64,000 nt of DNA from assembly GCA_032207245.1 (NCBI GenBank), contig CM063509.1, forward strand, positions 5,396,257-5,460,256, read 5' to 3'. The notes beneath the pieces are model-generated. The model made no database searches. It saw only the letters and a program-made list of their open reading frames with translations, and had not been told where the DNA came from. A program made the position numbers and the translations under genes. How positions within the stretch are numbered: the stretch's first letter is position 1; each line of letters begins with the position of its first letter. This document shows, piece by piece, positions 13,801 through 22,100 of the stretch. The stretch is from Pardosa pseudoannulata. Lineage: Eukaryota; Arthropoda; Arachnida; Araneae; Lycosidae.

Positions 13801-16800
13801 TAATCAAAATGAATCTGTAAATATTTACAAGGTCTTAAAATGTAGTTATTGCATTGGAATATTTTACAGTGAAAATGCTATTTATAAATTGGAGTCGATA
13901 AATAATGTAAAGTGTTGTGCCATTTTACTCATTTGTTTTTTAACTTTCTTTCTAGCCAACTGATTCATATGATTATCAGTCTCAGTGGTCAGAATGGCCA
14001 GAAAGTGAAAATTCCAACATAGCAAATAATTTGAACAACGAAAAAACTACAGATAGTCAAAAGTTTCACGAAGAAGAAAACCCTGATGACTTTTTTAAAG
14101 ACATGGTACCCCAAATAAGGAAACCTAAAAAGGTATATTTTACAATATTTAACCTGTAAAAGATGTGCTGAAATTTATTCAAATACAGGGTGTCCCAAAA
14201 TGTCATTTCCAAACTTAACATGCTAGTGTGTTATATCACAATGAATAAGATTTACATAGGAACTTGTGTCTGAAAATGCATACTGCGACCGCTAGAGCAC
14301 TGTGATCACGAGTGTGGAGCAAGAGAAATAAAATGATATAGACAGCAGTGTTAATATGAATTTTACTACAGATGAGGTTTACATCACAGCAAATGCTTAA
14401 AATTGTTTCCCTTCGCCACAATGCACGTTTCACAACGTCAAAGCATGGATTCACAAACTCGTCCCATTTGGCCAGGAGTGTCACAGACACGTGCTATTGC
14501 TTCCACGATCTTGGCGATAAGATCCATGTCCGATGTTGGGTGTCTCGTACACCATGGACTTCATGTGTCCCCACAGGTAGAAATCCAGGGGAGTCAGGTC
14601 GGGGCAGTTCGCCTCTACTGATCCAGCGATTTTCCTGCAATTATTGCCCTCTGGCGGTCACAGTTTGCATTTTCGGACACAAGTTCCTATGTAAATCTTG
14701 TTCCTCATGATATGACAGACCAGCATGTTAAGTTTGTAAATGACCTTTTGAGACACCCTGTATAATTAAGCCTTAAACTGACAATGTTATTTAATGTTAA
14801 AATGAATGGATAAGCTTTTCTTATCATTTTTTTATTTGTTGCTATAATTGTGTTTACAAAAGTAAAAGTATCTATCAGATTGATATACTTAAAAGAAAAT
14901 TTCTTTTTTTCTATAAATATCATTACTTATGGTGGGCTAAGGTTTTTTGTACCAGATGTTTTCAGCCATATTCCTAGTTTTAAGGATTAAAACATCAGAG
15001 CCATAGTTCAGCCAGTAAATACATCAATCTCATAACCAGAGGGTTGTGAGTTCAAGGGGAAAGCCAGCCAAAGATCCACCATGTTCATTTTCAGAGTTTG
15101 ACTGCATTTTATGTTACCACTTGATTTTAAGTTATATATGCAGGCTTGCAGTTCCGTCACTTTTCTCACCTTTAGTCACTTTTTTTACAGTTGATCACTT
15201 TTAGTCTTTTTTTTTTTTTTTTTTTTTTAATAAAGAAAACAGTCATTTTTTTATGGTGTATCACCTGACAATGTACTGATCCATATTTTGTTCGTAGCGC
15301 AAGTGCTACGATCACTCAACACGACCGAATTGAAACCTTCTGTATTATTTTGCATGCACGGCTCTCATAGATTCGCAGATGACCTTGGGTAAATACATTA
15401 TTGAATCGTTGGTTCGACAGCTAGGGTAAAACTTGGTAAACATAATGATGTCTTACAAGTACATCATCCCTTGGCTGTTCTGACCCACCTCTCTTTCCAA
15501 GTACCATCACCCCTCAGGACTATTTTGGACCCTGCCTGGATTTCTGGTGTCTTTCTAGTATTCTGGTAACAAAATATTTTAATGAAAGACCAAAAATGTG
15601 ATGCTGTAATCTTATTTTTCGTATTAAAATGTAATTAGTTATTGTTTCTAGAATTTAGTGATTTTAAAAAGTCATAAAGAAGTTTCTGAAATGTACATTT
15701 AATACATTAAAGTAACTTACATCAAAGCACACATTTTTTTTTTCGTTTACTTCACAATTTTTGTTTATATACTTTAATCTAGCTATGTACGTATTTCAAA
15801 ACATCATTAATATATGCAGAAAATTGTGATTATAAAATTAGTGTATTGTATGTATTCAAATCTAATGTAGAGATTTTCTTGAATAAAAAGCAATGTTGAG
15901 TTGTGTTAAACAAAATTTTTAACCTTTTTTGTATTTGATGCTAAAATCATGTCTTGCCTGAATCATTTGATTTAGAGTTAAAATAAATAGAAAAATCTTA
16001 ACAATAGCATCTGTAATCAAAAGGAAGAAAAAAAATCGCTTTTTTTTTTTCAATTTTTAGTCACTTATTCTGTATTATTTGTCACTTCTCTTACCTTTTT
16101 GAAAGTACCTCAGCAGTTGCAAGCCTGTATTTGATATTAATTATCAATCTTCTATTCAATTCTGTTATAACAGACATCAGTTATGCCTAATTGATGTAAA
16201 TTTTTTCATAATTTCTGTATGCTGTTTTGGCATTAAGCTTCCCATTTAACCATCAAATTAGTGATCTGATGTCCACTTCAAATTGTGAATAAAAATTTGC
16301 TGAACTATATGATATATTATAATTGTAACTATTCTGTTTGTAAAAATACCCCAATGAAGGTAATTCAGACCAGAATTGTTAATTGTTAATTTTTATTTTA
16401 TTTTATAAAACTCTTAGCATTAAACATGGTACTTGATGTGGATGACGTGGGATATTTTTCTGTTTTGAAATTAGTTTATATTTTGTGATTAACTAGTGTT
16501 TAAAATATTAGTTTTGAAAATCTGATATTTTTTTTTTTAAATAACCTTGTACAGGGTTCCCACGGTCCTTAAAAGTCCTTAAGAACTCCTTAATTTTAGC
16601 TTTCATTTTACATTCCTTAAAACTACTTAATTTTCATCAAAGGTCCTTAAAAACTGCTTAATTTTTAAATTGGAACGCAATCAATTTCTCTATTGACGAG
16701 ATCCACAGTCTCATTTGATTTCATATTAGTTTTCTTACATGACAAATAAATAATCTTTTGTATACTGAAAAGGTTTAAAGTATAAAGTCAGCTGCCCTTT

Positions 16801-16964
16801 TCTAATAGCTAACAGTCATGCAGATTTTAATTAAACGAAACATGGAGGATGGGGGTTTGTAGATATTTCAGTTACTTATGGAAGTTTCATTTTCCTTGCA
16901 TTCAATGTAATAGAAAAGTATAAAACTTTCTTCTTTCCCTGTTAATGCTGGGTATTATCAGCTA

Positions 16965-17030
<66 letters not shown>

Positions 17031-19155
17031 CTCATATAAATGTATATATATCAGTCATTTTTAAACCCTCAGAAAGTACTGTTTATAATATTGTTTATAT
17101 TCACAATTTATTTTTAGTTTGATCACTCAAAAAAACTTTAGATGTACATTTTTCAAAATTAGTTTTTGTCAAATAAATTTATCTTATATTAATTTTTAGA
17201 AATTTTTAAAAACTTAATTCTGAAATATTGTAGGGCATTTATTGAACATGGCTTGTCTGGTTCATAACTATTAAAATATGTTCCTCATGAGATAGGGTTT
17301 ATGTCGTTATGTCATGTATTTCAAGTAGGTCCTTATAAAAAGTTACTTTGGTCCTTAGAAAGTCCTTAATTTTTGTTCTGGAAAAAGAGTGGAAGCCCTG
17401 TTGTAATTTGACTTAAATCCTTTAAGTCTATTATTAATAAGCTTATTCGAACATTAGCAATTCACTCTTTACTATGTAGCAGGTAAAGCCATCCACTTTA
17501 AATTACTCCAAAATATTTTTATCTTGAATGCAAAATATATAATAGACAGTTTGTCAGTATGATCTAGTATGATCTTTTTGTTTTCTTTAACTTTTAATTT
17601 AGCATGATTTTTTCCCCATTACTAATTTAATGTGCTATATACTTCTAATATTGTGTGTAGCAGTTTTAGTATGAATTTTTTAAAAGTTTATTTTTTAACT
17701 TGTCCTACTTGAAATTTTCTCTGTTTTTATAATATTTCAAGAAAATAGTTTTTGAGCAATTTAAATAATATTTTAACTAAAATTCAGCCTTTTTACTTAT
17801 AATTTGAAAGAGAAATTAATTTTCTTATATCTGAAAATTTTATCATCATAAAATTATTAATTACTTTAAATGCCAATGCTGTTTTGTTTTTTAAATTTTA
17901 CTTGTGGTATTTGAATTGAAATAACTTGTACTTATTTTGTTTTTAATGAGTTTTCTTTCTTAGATTTATATTAGAAAAGACATTGACGACAGAGAAGAGA
18001 AAACTGGTTCTAATCGTCTAGCGATGGATCCTAAAGCAATACTAACAGTTAGTACTTCTTAAAATTTTGTTAAATTGCATTTAGTTTAAAGTAATACAAA
18101 CAGCTTACATTTTATCATCATTTCTAGTTAAGAAAAAAAATCCCAAATAAATGTCCATATTGATAGAATTTTTCATGACTTATAATATTCTTTTTGTGTA
18201 GCTATTCTATTTAAACTCTCCAGCTTTAACGCAGCAATACCAAATTTTCTTTACCCTCTTCTGGGGTTCTAGGGCAAATATGTACAAATTGCCAGATTTT
18301 TGATGGGGGAAATCATAAAACTTTCTAAGATGAAATTTGGCAGTGCCATCTGATATGCTGCTGTTTTATAAAGGGTGCAAAAACAGTGTCAACATTTCCA
18401 ATTATAGCAAAATTATTGAGACTATATTTAACTTTGTCTATTTCTAATGCATGTAGTAAAGGGTCATTCCAGTTATGAAGCTCAGTGAATCAATCAAAAT
18501 TAAATTCTTTTTCTATTTTATACTTCAAACAAAATGATTTTAATTATGATGACATAATTGATAATTTTATTCAATTAAAGACTAGATAATAAAAATTTTA
18601 AATAAAATTTATTCATATCTATTTACTTTTGTTAAACATTTAATAAAATATAAAATATGTAAACAAACTCCTCAAACTTTTCTTTAAAAAAAAAAACTTA
18701 AATTTCTTGTTGTATTATATTAAATATTTTTATTAACCTCTTGCCTTATGAATCGAGCAATGATTGTATGTGCCACTTTCGATGAAAGCTTTCCTCATGC
18801 ATCGTGACCAGAAGAAGTTTCATCATAGGCTAAATTGTGAGCAAACCAGTGGACATTAATTGTACTGCATTTCATCACTCATACATTGCCCTGCATAGCA
18901 ATTTGTGTCAGTTACAACAATTTTCCAAAACTTTTTGTCAAATATTGTATAAAAAAGCCTAACTTTCCACTGTTTTCATTTAACTCACCTGTAGACATTT
19001 TTTTTTAATGCCAGGAATTTCTGTATACTTCCATATCTTCGGTTGATTATTTTTTTATTGCCAAATCGTTTGTTCTGATAACTGATTCCTGATATTTTTT
19101 TCTTCTTTAGTATCGCTTTCATCACTAACTAAATTTTGCACACGTTTTTTTTTTT

Positions 19156-19196
<41 letters not shown>

Positions 19197-22100
19197 TACA
19201 ATGCTATCTTCAGATGTATCTTTCAGTTTCTAAGGTGTCATCAGGACGCTTTCCAGCACCCTTATTAGTATCTGTTTTCCTTTTTGCCATTAGGTTAAAT
19301 TTTAAGGATTTTTTAAGCACCAACAGTAATTATTTTATTGCCTATAACATAATACTCTATTCCAATTACGCCTAAGAATAAACGATCGACTCTTATATTG
19401 CAACTGTAACAAATAATAACACAAAAATAACTTTATCGCCTAAAAACAATAACATGTCTCATACAAGCTTTTCACTTTTGACCAGAAAGAATCATCACGT
19501 GTCTGACATGAGCTTTTCACTTTTGGCTAGACAGAATCATCATGTGTGTGATACAAGGTTCTCATTTTAGGCAAAGCAGTACGATTGTCATAAAAAAAAA
19601 TAAAAAAAAAGTTTCTTGTATTGAAAATTAATACTCCAAAAGTATTAATACTGCCAAATCTCATTTATTTCACAAATTAACATGTAAACTAGAGTCCAAG
19701 ACTCACCTAGTTATATGACAATTTTTTCATAGAATACTCTTAAATTAAACAAAAACAGTAAGAGAGCTTCCTTGTTGCCACAGAGTACAAAATAATATAC
19801 CTTTTCAATATCGTTCAGTTTACGGTGACAAAAATTAAACAATGATAAATAAATTCACGTAAACAAAACAATAAATTTAAATAATTGCTTTGCTTTTAAC
19901 AATAAACCGAATTTTATAAAGTGGATCTCACAACGATCATGTCTCCCATACATTGTTTTAAGGCAAAGGGTTAATAAATATTTAAGATTTGTTTTAGCTT
20001 TTAACATTGTATAGTTTTGTTTTATTTATTGTTATATGTCATTGACCTTAAAGTGTTTTAATCTGATTGATATCATAAATTACAGCTCTAGGTGACCTCA
20101 TATCTTCTGGTAATACTTCTGAGTAATGCAGTATATTTTTTGAGATATTAATACTTGAATCTTTTCAATTTTTTGTTCTTTTTTTTTTTTCTTTTTTTAG
20201 GATATAAATATTAAGCCTTAGATCAGCTTCTGATCCATGGGTTATATTTTTTGCAATATTAACTACTTTAATCTTTTCAGTTTCTAGTTCTCTTTTTTAG
20301 GATATAAATATTAAGCCTTAGATCAGCTTCTGATCCATGGGTTATATTTTTTGAGATAGTAATACTTTAATTCTTTCAGTTCTCTTTCTTATAAAAGGTA
20401 AACCTTCATAGATCCAGGGTTTCCACGATCCTTTAAAGTCCTTAAGAACTCCTTAAATTTTGCTTTCATTTTAAAGGGCCCTTAAAACTCTTTATTTTTT
20501 GTCAAAGGTCCTTAAAAACTCCTTAATTTTTAAATTGGAACACGATCAATTTTTCCATCGACGAGATCCTCCATCATCATGTGATTTCCTGTTAGTTTTC
20601 TTATGACAGTTTTTTCTTAGTTATTTAACAAATAAATAATCTTTTGTATCATTTAAAAAACTGTAGACGAACATTTTTCAAAATTAGTTTTGGTCAAATA
20701 GATTTATCTTGTATTAATTTTTAGGAATTTTTAAAAACTTCGTTCTGAAATATTGTAGGGCATTTATTGAACATGCCTTGTCTGGTTCATAATCATTAAA
20801 ATAGGTTCCTCAGGAAATAGGGTTTATGTCATGCATTTCAAGTAGGTACTTATTAAAAGTCACTTTGGTCCTTAGAAAGTCCTTAATTTTTGTTCTTTAA
20901 AAAGACCGGGAACCCTGAGATCAGCATCTGATCTGCAGGCTATATATTTTGAGCTATTAATACTTTAATCTTTTCACTCGCTTGTTCTCTTTTTTAATAC
21001 CATAATTTCACATGTATAGTCCGCGGGTGTGATTTTGTCTTTAAAAAATTTCATAAATCATCAGATAGCCCGCACCAATAAATAATCCACAGACTATATG
21101 TGCAAAAATATGTATTTTAGTATGACAATATTAAATCATTTTAAGAATAAAAACCTAAGTACAGTAGAGTGCCGAAAACTCTGGATTACACTCAATTAAT
21201 TCCACCTTTAAAATTTGAAACCATTTCTTCTGCCATAGCCCCAGAGACGAATTTTAATGGTAGAAACACAGTGGCCTACATTTTTTTGTTCGAGAACCCA
21301 GCTATACCCAATATTACCGCAAATCAAAACTCTGAAAACAAAAACACTCTGTTAAGAGTGATCGTCGTGGTGAATTGACCTTCGCCTCTCGACTTTCGAT
21401 CTTGAACCCATCCACTCGGTGTTGTCAATCAAGCTCCAATTGACAACATCGAGTGCTTGAAATCAGCAATAAAAACTGCGACGATGGTTTAAAGATGTAA
21501 TGAATGACCAATATTACAGGAAATCAAAACTCTGAAAACAAAACATTGTGATACAAGTGATCCTCGTGGTAAAATGACCTTCGACACTCAACCTTTGATC
21601 TTGATGTTGTCGGTCAGAGCTGTAAATAGTGACTATCGATATTTTCCCATACTCTAGGACACAATTTAAGATTGTGCTACTTGCTACTACTGATTAGTTT
21701 TGCTTTATGGGTTGTATTTTTTTTTTTTTTTTCATGGTTTATTACCGATACGATACGATGTTTTCTTGACATCTTGTGAGTTGTGTTTTTGTTTACATTA
21801 AATCATCGTTTGTTCGTGCGACATGCTTTTTTCTCCCTTCTTCCGATTTTGATGATTTGAGCAATGAACAACCAGCAGATAGTGTGCAGCTGAAGAAATT
21901 TGCTTTTTATGTTAACTTGATATTGTCTATTTTCGTTTCCACCACACACTGATTAACATTTTTGTTAAAGTAACTTTAAATTTAGTTTTTTCAATTTAAC
22001 CAGCGCTTTCTAATTTTTTTCTTCTATTCCGTGAAGAAGCCATGTGATGACCAGCTACCTAATAGTGCTGGACATCTCTGATACAAAAGATATTTAAAGT

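Larger units (their letters stand above)
4808..13955 (+). other. EBAG9 intron 1
   Basis: Intron of 9,148 bp between phase-0 exons. It contains a LINE RNase H fragment (5.5-6.25 kb), the nested hAT complex (6821-9702), a Jockey-like reverse transcriptase split by a SINE (9.8-10.83 kb), a pogo-like element (11043-11985) and a TTAA-flanked inverted-repeat element (12569-13521). The remainder is AT-rich with no recognisable gene. Confidence 0.85.
14133..17963 (+). other. EBAG9 intron 2
   Basis: Intron of 3,831 bp. Three short transposons account for about 63% of it: 14186-14760, 15141-16127 and 16552-17400. The rest is AT-rich without coding signal. Confidence 0.85.

Noticed and set aside
14372..14710. 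Plus-strand frame of 112 codons
   Set aside because: Antisense to the mariner-superfamily transposase remnant on the minus strand.
21160..21200. TACAGTAGAGTGCCGAAAAC as a pogo-like terminus
   Set aside because: No matching right end was found in the following 3 kb.
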